Assembly (NCBI GenBank): GCA_037447655.1
Contig: JBBHKE010001039.1
Coordinates: forward strand, 93,238-157,237
Direction: 5' to 3'
DNA length: 64,000 nt
Origin: Zygnema cylindricum
Lineage: Eukaryota > Streptophyta > Zygnematophyceae > Zygnematales > Zygnemataceae
Made by a program: the position numbers and the translations under genes. Of this stretch, positions 25,901 through 36,607 are shown piece after piece. Under the pieces are notes generated by a model. That model was not told where the DNA came from and searched no databases. It was given only the letters and a program-made list of their open reading frames with translations. Numbering within the stretch: position 1 is the stretch's first letter; every line of letters starts with the position of its first letter.

Positions 25901-27256
25901 CAGCTCCGGAATAAACAACACATCGGAGAATGTAACTATAGATGTCTTTCCTTCTACTAACACTTTTAGATCTACCGATCCTACAATAGTAGTAGTGACT
26001 ATCCTCCCATCCCCGTACTCTATCTCTACGGTGGGAATCTTTCGTATCTTAGTGAACAGGTGTTTATCTTTACACATGTGCATGGATGCTCCTAAATCTA
26101 CAATCCAGCCGGCTTCACCTTTCAATCCACCGAAAGCACATTTCAGTTTTCGTGGAATTTCGACCTCGTTTTTCGTTTCCAACTCCTCATCCAATAGGAG
26201 TTCATCGTCCTCGTCCTCGGATTCCGCCTCATGTACCTGCGTCACAAGGGCCTTTTTCTTTCCTCTCGGGGGTCCACCAATCTGCCCCTCCTTTAACCGC
26301 AGCTCGGTTCACGTAGTGCATTCAGCCATATAGTGCCCGGGTTTCTTACAAAAATGGCACAGTCCCTTAAGAGTCCTTGGTCCGAACTCCTCGGTCTGAT
26401 TTTTCTGCCCCTCCCCTCAATAATTTCCAACTTGTTTTCTGGAATCATTGTTTCTCCAATCGGTCCCGGCTGCCAAAGCTTGCCCACTCTTTCCTCCTCT
26501 TCGGATCTCAATTGTATTCTCGCGAACGAGAATCATCCCTACCACTGAATTCCAAATCCACCTTGAGTTCGCCAAGTCCTGCACACGGTTGACTATGTTC
26601 TCGAACTCCTCGGGTAACTTCATCAGTAAACAGTTAACCTTTTCTTTTCCACTAAATACTTTTCCAGCACTTTCTAGTTCTATGAAAAGTGTAGCAAGCT
26701 CATTGCAAAAATCCAACATCTTCCCTCCTTTGTATACATACTCCTTAATTTTCTGATCAGCCAACTGTTGTTGCTGAATCGTACCACTTCGATACATCTC
26801 TATGAGAGCCATCCAAAGATCGGATGCCCTCTCTACTGGCAAATGGGGTGATGCAAGCCCTTGAGTAAGATGGCGGAGGATGAAGTGCTTAGCCGCCATA
26901 TTGTTGTAGTCCCATGTATTGATATCATTCTCCTCGTTCCTCGGAATAGGTGACATGAATGCCGAACCGGCTCCTATTGGTGTGACCGTCTCCTTCTCCT
27001 TGCCTTTGTCCACCACCTCTCCTTCCTTTGTCTCCTCCGTTGAAGATGAATCTGCATCTCTAGTGAATTTTCCTCCTGTAAGCCCTGGAGGTATCCCAAG
27101 ACTGGATGGAAGCCTCACCCGTCCACTCACTATTCCCCAAAACCGTTTCTCACATAAAGCTCCTGTCATTATACTTTCCCAGTATATGAAGCCAGCTCCA
27201 TTGAATATGGGCACCCTAGATGGTGGGCCCATAACTTGTAACTCTGAGACCTCCAT
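22931..27256 (-). pseudogene. gag-pol of Copia element A, broken by stops and frameshifts
   Basis: Order on the minus strand: Gag (27232-26417; the frame is open from an ATG at 27256 inside the LTR), with a UBN2-like capsid region. Next is a zinc knuckle CHFCKKPGHYMAEC near 26365-26315. The protease follows at 26245-25871 with GWIVDLGAS, where the usual DSG is DLG. Then come the integrase finger LWHKRLGH..CSGC (25775-25458), integrase core TSDNGGEYTS and NGVAERLNR (25503-25195), integrase tail and RT start (25173-24328), RT blocks (24279-23414, YVDDLLIL) and RNase H (23398-22931, CDNQAAIAIS). At least five interruptions are visible: after Gag, after AERLNR, at WVF, after the YG block, and at the ANSC region. 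Gag encloses the RNA, and Pol copies and integrates it. This copy should be non-autonomous. Confidence 0.9.
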
Positions 27257-28139
27257 AGGACCTCAGAGTAGGCAGTTCACACGAAGCCTCTAGGATAACC
27301 CTGACCCCTTTGTGTTTCAGAAAGAATAACTGCCACCCTGGCAAACAAAAACTCAGACCACCTTCACCCCTGTAAAGGCAAGACTCCCCTGAGTCTATAG
27401 CAAAAAGAATCTCTGAATTTGCTCCCCTGAGCAGTAAGTTATGAAGGGTCAAAGTTGACCTTTTGTATAGAAGCTCTCTGGGAGAGAGGGTCCAATCTAT
27501 CAAAATTTTCTAAGTCCTATCTCTCTCTAAACTCTATCTACTGAAGTAAGGCACCAATCATAATAGTGTATTGTACATAAGGTACAAGTGCCGATGTACT
27601 TTATGTACGGATATTGCACAACATGGCCAACAAGTCGACACATGCCATTTTTGGATTCGTTCTTGGAATCCCAAGAGATGTCGCAATCCAATGTGATTTT
27701 GCCACGTGGCAATTGACGTGACGTCAACCGCAAACCGCCGAAAACCTATTCCACGATCTCGGCATGCTTCGTGGCCGTCCGATTAAGCCGGATTACAATC
27801 GTGACCGTCATAAATACTTCCGCAGTATTTGTTTCGCTTTCTAAACAAAATGCGCAGTATTCGTTTCGGATGTTTCGTACGCCGTACTTTACAAACTGTG
27901 TCTATGTTTAAAGATCCGTTAAATGAAATAGATTACGTGTTAACATTTAAATACCTATCAAACTATATATCTTCAAGCATGATGGCAGACTAAATTGCTA
28001 AAGCTACAGGCTAAGTTGACAGGCGGTAGGAACCTCGTTCAAACCCTAGGTCCGTCAATTTACATTTTGGTAAATCTACCAAAATCTACAACCCGTAACT
28101 CTATCGCTAATCAGCATAGGCAGCCATGGCTCTAGCTCC

Positions 28140-29187
28140 TGTAGAAACTAATGGTTTTATTAGTATTTTCTAGGTCTGAAAATAAATATAGAAGTCGAGG
28201 CAGTCTATCTCTAACTTCTCTCTCCAACTCTCAAACTTGTCGCAGTCACTGAGAAATTGGAGATGAAGCTAGAGCCATGGCTACCTTGGCTATCCTAAGG
28301 TTTACGGGAATTTTATATTAGGGTTTATATATTTAATTAAAATGTATGTGCCGGCGGCAGGATTGATCCTTGTACCTACCGGCCGGCAGGCAGGAAATAG
28401 CCGGTAGCCTTAGCCGTTTAGTCTAGCGGTAGTGTTACGTATCATATAGTTTGATATTTATTTAAATATGTATACGTGCGATAAACCATTTAACTGAAAT
28501 GAATTACGGGATACATAGATCCAGTAATATATAATGTACGACTTACGGTACGGACAAAAATCAGTACCGCGCATTTGTTTCGTAAATGAAACAAATACCG
28601 CGCATGTATTTATTACGGCTACGATTAAAGCCGAATTTAATCGGACGGCCGGGATTAGCGCCGAGATCGCGGAGGAAGATTTCGGCGGTTTGTGGCCATC
28701 GCCACATCGGATGACGCGTGGCGAAATTCCGTTGGATTGTGGAATCTCCGGAGATTATGGCACCGAATCCGGATTTGACATGTGTCGACATTTTGGCCAT
28801 GTCGTACAATGTCCGTACATAAAGTACACCGGCAGCTGTACTTTTGCGTACGGAACTCAATTCTGATTGGTTCCGTACATCAGTAAATAGAGTCTGTGAG
28901 AGAGATAGGACTTAGAAAAATTAGAAGATAGGACCCTCTCTCCCAGAGAGCTTGTGTTCAAAAGGTCAACTTTGACCCTCCATAACTTACTGCTCAAGGG
29001 AGCAAATTCAGAGATTCTTTTTGCTATCGACTCAGGGGAGTCTTGTCTTCATAGGGGTGAAGTTGGTCAGAGTTTTTGTCTGCCAGGGTGGCAGTTATTT
29101 TTGCTTAAACACAAAGGGGTCAAGATTATCCTAGAGGCTTCTTTGAAGCTGTCCACTCTGAGGACTTATGGAGGTCCCAGAGTTTCA
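28140..29187 (+). mobile_element. Solo LTR inside the 5' LTR of element A
   Basis: This 1048-bp LTR runs TGTAGAAACT..GAGTTTCA in + orientation with a perfect 5-bp target duplication gctcc (28135-28139 and 29188-29192). It belongs to the same superfamily as A but is clearly diverged. A solo LTR forms by recombination between the two LTRs of a full element. Its presence inside A's LTR dates it after A. A close relative is the solo LTR at 43381-44435. Confidence 0.95.
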
Positions 29188-29319
29188 GCTCCCTCTTCAA
29201 CCTTCAGTGACTACGACAAGTGTGGGAGCTGAAGAGAGAAGTTAGAGGCAGACTGCCTCGGCTTCTTTTCTGCATTTTGCAAAACCTAGAAAATACTAAA
29301 ATAACCTTTTATTTCTACA

Positions 29320-29474
29320 GCATGTCCTTGCAAGTACTTTACACTTCTACTGTCTATCTGCTACTGTCACACTATTCAAGGTAAGTATTAAAACTATCAT
29401 AGACAAAAATTATTCCAAGTACTTAGTCTACTCTCACAGCTCTATCTACTGAAATAAATATTTCAAAATACAAC
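29320..29474 (-). mobile_element. C-family LTR, right part after element A
   Basis: Continues the C-type LTR interrupted at 21861 and ends ..AATACAACA at 29474, the complement of the TGTTG LTR start. The first five bases are the repeated gcatg. Confidence 0.7.
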
Positions 29475-29634
29475 AGTGCCTGTCTTTGATTTTTTCTGTC
29501 CGTCCACAGAACGGACGGCTGTACAGATGGCGCAATGTAACGTTGCCGCCCGTTAGCGGTAAAGACCGCCGTACCCCTAGCACAACGTAACGTTGTCATG
29601 GGTCAACGGTACAGATTCCCGTGCCGCTGGTACA

Positions 29635-30811
29635 TGTTGAAATTATTAGATTTATATGGTATTTTCTAGGTCTAAATAGTTCAGTAAAAATAGGAAAAGA
29701 AAAAAGTTGACAGTCTTCCTCCACCTCCTCTCTCTACCCACCATACTTGTTGTAGTCACTGAGGGATAGAGAGGGTGGTTGAGCCATGGCTGTCCTAGCT
29801 CAGCAGGCAGGACTAAAGAGTGACTAATGTCACTCTCAACAAAAGGTTAAGTTCGGTAGGACTTGAACCTCTGACCGGCAGAGCGCGGCGTAGCCGTTAG
29901 CTCTAACCAGTCTGTCGTAGAAGTCCGTTAGGATACATTAGGTTTGATAATTATATAAACAATGTTGAAATCATGAATTCGATTAACGAAATGACAAACG
30001 AAAGTACATAGAACTGTGTTATATAGTGCGAACATTATCTCGCACGAAAACAGATGAATCAGATATTTGTTTCGACGGCGGACATTTAATGTCAAAATTA
30101 ATCCGACGGCGTATATCACTGCCGAGATCGCGGAATAGTCACTTTCACGTTTATAGACGTGGCATGACGTGGCGCCACATGGAGGGATGACATTTGGTTG
30201 CACGAATTCCGGGAACATAAAGACGAGTTAAAATTGGACACGCGTCCACTCAATGGCCCCTTGTCGTACACAGGCTCTACAAAAAGTACATCGGTTGTAG
30301 TACCTTTCTGTACCCTACAGTTATCTTATTGGTTCATATGTCAATAGATAGGGGTTGTGAGAGGGATTTAGGACTTAGAGAATTTGGTAGATAGTAACCT
30401 CTCTCCTTTTAAGAGTTTGTACAAAACTTAGCATCTTTGCCACTTCATAATTAATAGGCTAATTGGCCGTTTTCAATGATTCATTTTGCTACGGACTCAG
30501 GGGAGTCCACGCTACACACGGGTGCACTTGACGAGAGTCTGGAGGAGAAGGAGATCCGTCGGAGACAAAAGTGTTCCCTTGGAGCAATTCGGGAAGCTCC
30601 AGAGGAAGGATGGATCATCGACTCAGGTGCATTCATCCATATGTGTCGTGATAAAAAACTCTTCTCTAAGCTAAGAAAGATCCCTACTGTAGAGATAGAG
30701 TATGGGGATGGGAGAGTGGTTACTACAGATCTAGTGGGGTCAGTAGATCTGAAAGTCTTAGTGGAGGGTAAGACTTCTATGCTCACATTCTCAGATGTAC
30801 TATATATATAA
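29635..30811 (+). mobile_element. B-like LTR fused to a Copia protease fragment
   Basis: TGTTGAAATTATTAG at 29635 starts a + LTR of B type, with the gagccatggctgtcc block, tRNA-like block at 29855-29925 and tail blocks to about 30515. It then runs without the LTR end into LDESLEEKEI..GWIIDSGAFIHMC, the protease region of an A-like element (30528-30811), nearly identical to 32709-32980. LTR end, gag and PBS region are missing, so this is a deletion derivative. The protease active-site DSG is present. The fragment ends in a short TA repeat at 30805-30815. Confidence 0.8.
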
Positions 30812-30989
30812 TATTTTTATAAAATTGGAAGCTCTATGGAGGCAGCGGAAGCTGTGGTGCAGCGAGGGAGGTGTAATTTGTTGGAGGCGGTTGGCGGATT
30901 CAGCTAGAGGTGGCAGCTGCAAGAGGCATGTGTGACAGCCGGTGATATTGATGAGAGTTGATGACGTGGTGCCATGGATGCATAAAACT

Positions 30990-32310
30990 AAATTTTCGAG
31001 GGAGTGTTGTTTTTGAAGATTTAGTTTCCTGCGTACTCGTCGTTTTGTGCGTTTGCGATGTTTCGTGTGTACGCGGTTTTTGGAGCGTACATGTTCACCA
31101 AGTGTAGCGTGGAGGTTCGCATGGTTTCATTAATTGGGGGAGTAAATGTACGGATACTTTCAAAGGGGCGTAAAGGACTAATTGAGTGGCGCAGAATGCG
31201 TAATAGAAATGGACGGCGGATCGCGAAGCGATCCGAATTTGAAATATTTGAAGTGTTTGAAAATGTACGTTGGCCGTACGAAATATAATGCGACAGGCGC
31301 ATTAATGAAAAAGGACGTCGCCAGTACGGCGTATCAATTTTGGACAGTTGTACTTTTTATTTGGTGAGCGGAATTTATAGCAAAGTACGTGGTAACGGTA
31401 CGGACTAATTTGGATAATTTGACGTCGTTTCGTCAAGTGGACTTTGTGGCCACGCTGCACTACATCGACGGTGCCGAATAAGAGCTACGACTGGCGGACA
31501 AAGGCCGCTGTTATTTTTTCAAGGAGGACGCGAAGTCGCGTCAAATCACACGATGTGTATTTTTGGACGTCTCGGAATCTTTGACAAAAATCAAGGAGTT
31601 TTGCTGAGTGACTTAATATGACTCAGCATACGATTCTGTGAGATCATGTGTACTTCTAAATATTTGGAACAACATTGCTTTGTCTTATTTGTATTAATAA
31701 ATTAGTGTTGATTATAACGTTTATATTTACGAGGTCAATTAGGTTTTTGACAGTTTAATTTGTGTGTAAAGTGTCGCACTTGTAGACAAGTGTACGCTTA
31801 CGATTGCTTGACTCTCAGGTGTACGCTTACGATTAGTTTACTTTTACTAGAAGGTTATTATGCGTAAATAGGATTTAGTGACAGTTACGTAATTTACGTT
31901 GGTTATTTTGACACTTAGTCATTCGTTGACAGCTCACAAGTGTATATATAGGAATGAGCTTTGTTAGAAATTAATAATCAATGCTTAGCATGAAAAGTAG
32001 GGACCAAAGATGTAGACTTTTAGGGTTTCCGATTAGGTCATGCATTTAAATGATACATTTATTATTTGATTATACCTTTGTTTATGTGTGATCCATTCAT
32101 TTATTAGTATTTATATGTGTTAATTTTATGTTTGTTTGATATGCATTGTTTATGCATTTGTCCTAAGGTTTCTTGTGATTTTCATGTAACCCTAAATGTT
32201 AATCATGCATCTGTGTATGCATGTTTGCTCCGTCTGTGTACGGATGATTGCTCCGCCTGTGTGCGGATGAATAATTGCATTTGTGTATGCATGTATGTTA
32301 AATGGAGGAT
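30990..32310 (+). mobile_element. Possible LTR of another retrotransposon
   Basis: AATTTTCGAGGGAG directly before TGTTGTTTTTG (31005) looks like a polypurine tract plus LTR start. No second copy is present in the window, so neither the right end nor the identity can be confirmed. The sequence to 32310 has no long ORF. Confidence 0.3.
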
Positions 32311-33795
32311 GCATTTCAAATGATTGTTCAGGGGCTCCCTGATAGTTCATGGAAATGGAACACAGTAGTCAGGATGATACTTGTGCAGGAAAACACAATG
32401 GAGATTAGGAGAGGAGGAAAGAGCATTCAAGCTCTAGCAGCAGGAGGGGACCGATGGGGGAAGGACCCGAAGAAACCTTATAGAGGGGAAAGAGATCATT
32501 ATGGGGGACAGAGGCCCCCAAAGGGTCTTTGTCATTATTGCAAAAAGCCAGGACACTTTATTGCAGATTGTGTCAAGCTATCAGAGCTGAGGCTCCAAGA
32601 GAACCGTGGAGGAGGTTCTTTCGGAGGGAAGAAAAAGGCACTTGTGGTTACAAAAGTGTCAGGAGAAACCGAGGATGAGTCCTCTGAGGAGGATGGGGAG
32701 CTTCTTCTTGACGAGAGTCTGGAGGAGAAGGAGATCCCTCGGAGGCAGAAGTGTGCCCTTGGAGCAATTCGGGAAGCTCCACAAGAAGGATGGATCATCG
32801 ACTCAGGTGCATCCATGCATATGTGTCGTGATAAAGAACTCTTCACTAAGCTAAGAAAGATTCCTACTGTAGAGATAGAGTATGGGGATGGGAGAGTGGT
32901 TACTACAGATCTAGTGGGGTCATTAGATCTGAAAGTCTTAGTGGAGAGTAAGACTTCTATGCTCACATTCTCAGGTGTACTCTATATTCTTTAGCTAAAT
33001 AAAAATCTTGTCTCTATGTCTATGTTAGAGGACAAAGAGTTTGATACCTTCACTAAAAAGGGAGTCTTTACTTCTAAGTATGGGGATGAAGTTTACTTCA
33101 CGGTATATAAGGGTAGCTAAAGAATGTTTAGGCTTAACCTGAGTAATGAAAAGAAGAATGCTTACTATGTTGGTTTTCCAAAGTTGATGATTTAGCAGAA
33201 GCGATTGGGGCATGTGCATTATGATACGTTCAGGGAAATGAAAAAGCTTGGGGTAGTAGAAGGCATTCAGTTTGGGGATAATAAAATGATGGATGATTGT
33301 AGTGGCTGTTTTTAAGGTAAGGCTCACAAACTTCTATTTCCTAAAGCCGCCACATATAGAGGTGAGAAAGTACTAGATCTAGTCCACACTGATATTTGGG
33401 GACCTGCAACAGTACCTTTGGTTGGAGGAAAGATAATTATACTGACAATAACTAATGACTCGTCTAGATACTCTAGAGTTTACTTCTTAAAAACAAAGTC
33501 TGAAGCATCAACTTACTTCAAAGAATATAAAGCCTGGAGTGAGAAGTTGCATGGAACCCCCATTAAGAGAATAAGAAGTGATAGTGGGGGGGAATATACC
33601 TCTAACCAGTTTGAGGAATACTTGAGAGATGAGGGAGTTCAACACCAGAAAACCGTACCATATAACCTGGAACAAAATGGGGTAGCTGAGAGGTTGAACC
33701 GAACACTAGGAGATAGTGCATGTAGTATGTTGGCCGACAAGAAAATAGGAAAGAAATTTTGGGCAGAGGCCATGAACTATGCCAACTACATTATA
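32311..33795 (+). pseudogene. Copia gag-protease-integrase fragment (element E)
   Basis: The first ORF (to 32994) holds the Gag C-terminus, a zinc knuckle CHYCKKPGHFIADC, an acidic linker and a protease with the canonical GWIIDSGASMHMC. After stops, 33120-33340 holds pre-integrase remnants (an in-frame TAG where the LWHKRLGH block should begin). The integrase core is 33418-33795 with SDSGGEYTS (DNGGEY in relatives) and NGVAERLNR. It stops at GKKFWAEAMNYAN, where an AT microsatellite and a reversed B-type LTR follow. RT and RNase H are absent. Similarity to element A is strong throughout. Confidence 0.87.
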
Positions 33796-34143
33796 CATAT
33801 ATATATCTATATACATATATATATATATATATCACATACTATAGCATTTAGCATTGAACCTAGTCTAATAGGATAAAGCTGACCTCTTTTGGTTACTTGA
33901 CGAACCGAAGGTACCGGGATCAAATCCCGGGTCCGTCAAGTATATTTTTAGTAACCTACTAGAAATAACTGCCTGTTTGAACTAAGGCAGCCATGGATCA
34001 ACCTCCCTCTCTATCCTTCAGTGGTTACAACAAGTATGGGGGCTAGAGAGAGGAGGTGGAGGCACGTTGTCCGTCCTTTTTCTTTTGTTTTATACTAACC
34101 TATTAAACCTAGAAAATACTCTAGAAATCTATTATTTTCAACA
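33796..34143 (-). mobile_element. B-type LTR fragment with (AT)n at its edge
   Basis: From 33833 to ..TTTCAACA (34143) the sequence matches 18785-19110 on the same strand, so it is the 5' part of a minus-oriented B-type LTR. It carries the best preserved tRNA-like module (33886-33940). The 33796-33832 stretch is an alternating AT run that also exists in short form in the B LTR. Confidence 0.8.
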
Positions 34144-34583
34144 CTGTTGTCATCCACTAACCATTTTGACATTTTTGTACGCTTTTACAAATCTTAAGTT
34201 TCGTCCGCCCGTACAGATTTTATTCAATGCGTCGTATGAGTCACTTTTTTTCCTTCGCTGGTACAAATATGTGGTCACAATTTGCTGTCAGAGATTCTTT
34301 GAAGATTGCTAAAATCGTATTCATCTATTACGTGGACCAATCAAAGTGTGCTACGCAAATAAAATGTCGGTTACTGACCCGACACAATGGAACGATGGCT
34401 TTAGTAAACGAATTTTCGACGTTTACTGAGACCGCCTAATGGAACAACGCTCTAATAGCGATTGACGGTGTACTGTACAGTGTACACTTGTACAGTTCCA
34501 GGTTGGTACATGGTGTATCGTTATTAGTAGTGTTTTGTATCGGAAAACGCGATAAGTTCGAAATTGTCGCGAGTAACGAGAGG

Positions 34584-35546
34584 CAGAGGTCGCAAAAGTC
34601 AAAAAATTTCATACCCGAAACCGACCATTTTTTTTTTCAAAATCTGAGTAACCGACGCCCGACCGAGTTTTGTCATGCTCCAAAATTGATAACCGTTAAC
34701 CGACCGTCGTTTATGAAAAAAAAAATTAACCGAATCTTGATTTTTCGCGACTAACCGTGCCCGCCTGTAACCGAAAAAGTACAAATTTAATCAATGTACG
34801 ACGGAATAAGCCAATAATTACGATTTGTCGCGTTCCCTAAGATTTGCGAAATTAATAGTGTTACTAACTTACTACCGTGTCAGATTTGCGACGCTTTGTC
34901 GCGTTGCTAAGATTTGCGAAATGAATATTGTACTACCGTGTCAAATTTGCGACGCTTTGTCGTGTTCCCTAAGATTTTCGAAATGAATAGTATACTACAC
35001 CGCCAATCGTTATTAGCGTTGTGTACGCTAATTCCGTCCCGCTTTTTTTTTTTTTTATTCTCAAATATAATTATCCACACTATTTAAAAATAACCCTAAT
35101 TCCTAATTAGAATAGACGATTTCTTCGAAAATTTCCAAATTCCCAATTAGCGTAAACCACGCTAATTATTCGTATACGCTAAAAAAACTTACACGCTAAT
35201 AACGATTGGCGGTGTACCGTGTCAGATTTGCGACGCTTTGTCGCGTAATAAATAGCTTACTACAGTACCGTGTCAGATTTGCGACGCTAATCATGATGTC
35301 ACGTACTTCCACGATGCCAAAGAGTACAAAGTACATGAATGTTGGATTATAGGGACAGTACAAAATTTTCATTTTTTTTTGTTTTTTGGTTGACCAACCG
35401 TAACCGACCGTTTTTTTTTTCCTGGGTGAATCAACCGACTGTAACCGCCCGACCCCCAAAATTTGGCAACCGAATCCGTTCCGGGTCCGGCGCGGGCGGT
35501 CGGTTAACGGTCGGTCACGGTTTCGGTTGACCGTTTGCGACCTCTG
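34584..35546. mobile_element. hAT-like non-autonomous element with 8-bp target duplication
   Basis: Inverted ends begin CAGAGGTCGCAAA and finish TTTGCGACCTCTG. The flanks are a perfect 8-bp direct repeat acgagagg (34576-34583 and 35547-35554), the length made by hAT transposases. It is inserted into the dispersed repeat also seen at 3055-3165. Inside are three to four degenerate repeats of about 70 bp (gtgtcagatttgcgacg..gcgaaatgaatag) and a nested MITE (34996-35216). No transposase ORF is present. Confidence 0.85.
34996..35216. mobile_element. TA-CACCG family MITE, 221 bp, nested in the hAT-like element
   Basis: Ends TACACCGCCAATCGTTATTAG and its inverted copy. TA at both outer edges is consistent with a TA target duplication as in Tc1/mariner-type MITEs. 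No ORF. Confidence 0.85.
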
Positions 35547-35629
35547 ACGAGAGGTCAGAGGTCCCGATATATCGCTGCGGGACCAACAAAAATTAATAAA
35601 TTATCGCTATGCATTTAGTGGAGGTGGCT

Positions 35630-36270
35630 GGTTATAGGTCCTTCCGGGAGTTGTAAGCGTGCGAGCAATATTTGCTGCCACCTGTACATGAGTTATGAAA
35701 AAGAAGGTAAACGGAGATCGGCGGCTCAGATTTATCCAAAAAAAGACACGTGTAATAACTTGATCTCGGGTAACGATCCAAGAGAATGCCGCGAGAAGAA
35801 TTGAAACGGGAAACGTAAGCTGCGGATTTCGCATTGACGTCTACATCATCGTGACAAACGATAGAGATGTACGATTAGTGCATTACAGTACAGTACTATA
35901 TGTTACGATTAGGTTTGGTCAGGATTGTGACGTGTACGTCATTAGAAAACGCCATGTTGACCACGCTCCTTAGGTGGCAGTCCTGCTAGTAATAATCCTC
36001 TACTACCACTTTTGTGTGTGCAACTGTAACTTGAAAACTGCAAGCGTTGGGCAACGAGCGTACTTGGGAAGGTTTCGTAAAGAAATTGCACCAGTTAGGG
36101 AGCTGACCAACAGTACTTTTCGGAAACTTGTACAGAAGATTAGTGTAGAAACAACAAGGAATCAAAGCGGAACAATATCTCTAGTACAAGTCAAACCCTA
36201 AAATTTTGTAGAAGAAAACCTAAATTCCTTTTTGAAGTACAGGAAAGAACAATTTACGGCCAAACGACTA
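35630..36270. other. Non-coding stretch upstream of the reductase gene
   Basis: No supported gene. ORFs of about 75 codons on either strand show no motif. Confidence 0.4.
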
Positions 36271-36278
36271 GACAAAAA

Positions 36279-36287
36279 CTTATATAA
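36279..36287 (+). promoter_or_regulatory. Possible TATA box of the IBR1-like gene
   Basis: TTATATAAC lies about 325 bp before the start codon. It is followed by a long purine-rich leader (about 36320-36600, almost free of T on the + strand). Position and sequence fit a core promoter, but an intron in the leader or another start cannot be excluded. Confidence 0.25.
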
Positions 36288-36607
36288 CTCAAAGCAATAA
36301 GCATTATATTCAAGATCAACAAAAAAATAGCAGAATTATTACAAGAACAGAATAAAAAGTAGAAAGTCGATGAGAAGAAAAACTAAGAAGACGGAAAACA
36401 ACAAAAAAAGAAAAAGAAAGGAGTAAAGCTGGAAGTTTAACCAAGAAAAGGCTCAAACTTAAGAACAAGAAGATAGACAAAAGATATTTTAAGAAGAAGG
36501 AGAACAAGTGGACGAAAGAAAGAAAGGAAAGTAGGAAAAAAACAGGAATCTAAATCAAGAATAAGCTTAAAATTACGAATAAGAAGATATAAAAGAAGAA
36601 GGAAACC

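Larger units (their letters stand above)
21862..29319 (-). mobile_element. Structurally complete Copia element A with nested solo LTR
   Basis: The 3' LTR is 21862-22887 (1026 bp). The 5' LTR is 27237-29319 once a solo LTR and its target duplication are removed (1030 bp). Both have TGTAGAAAT..GAGTTACA ends. Perfect 5-bp target duplications gcatg flank the whole (21857-21861 and 29320-29324). The two LTRs differ by one 4-bp indel and roughly 20 substitutions by eye (about 2 percent), so insertion was fairly recent. The polypurine tract AAAATAAGGGGAG lies next to the 3' LTR. The coding region is broken. The element lies inside a C-type LTR. Confidence 0.93.

Noticed and set aside
28534-29232. 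ORFs of 92-110 codons on both strands
   Set aside because: They fall wholly inside the solo LTR 28140-29187 and its junction.
34449-34475. Possible further TA-CACCG MITE end (ctaatagcgattgacggtgta)
   Set aside because: Only one end is visible; no left partner was found, so it is not listed as an element.
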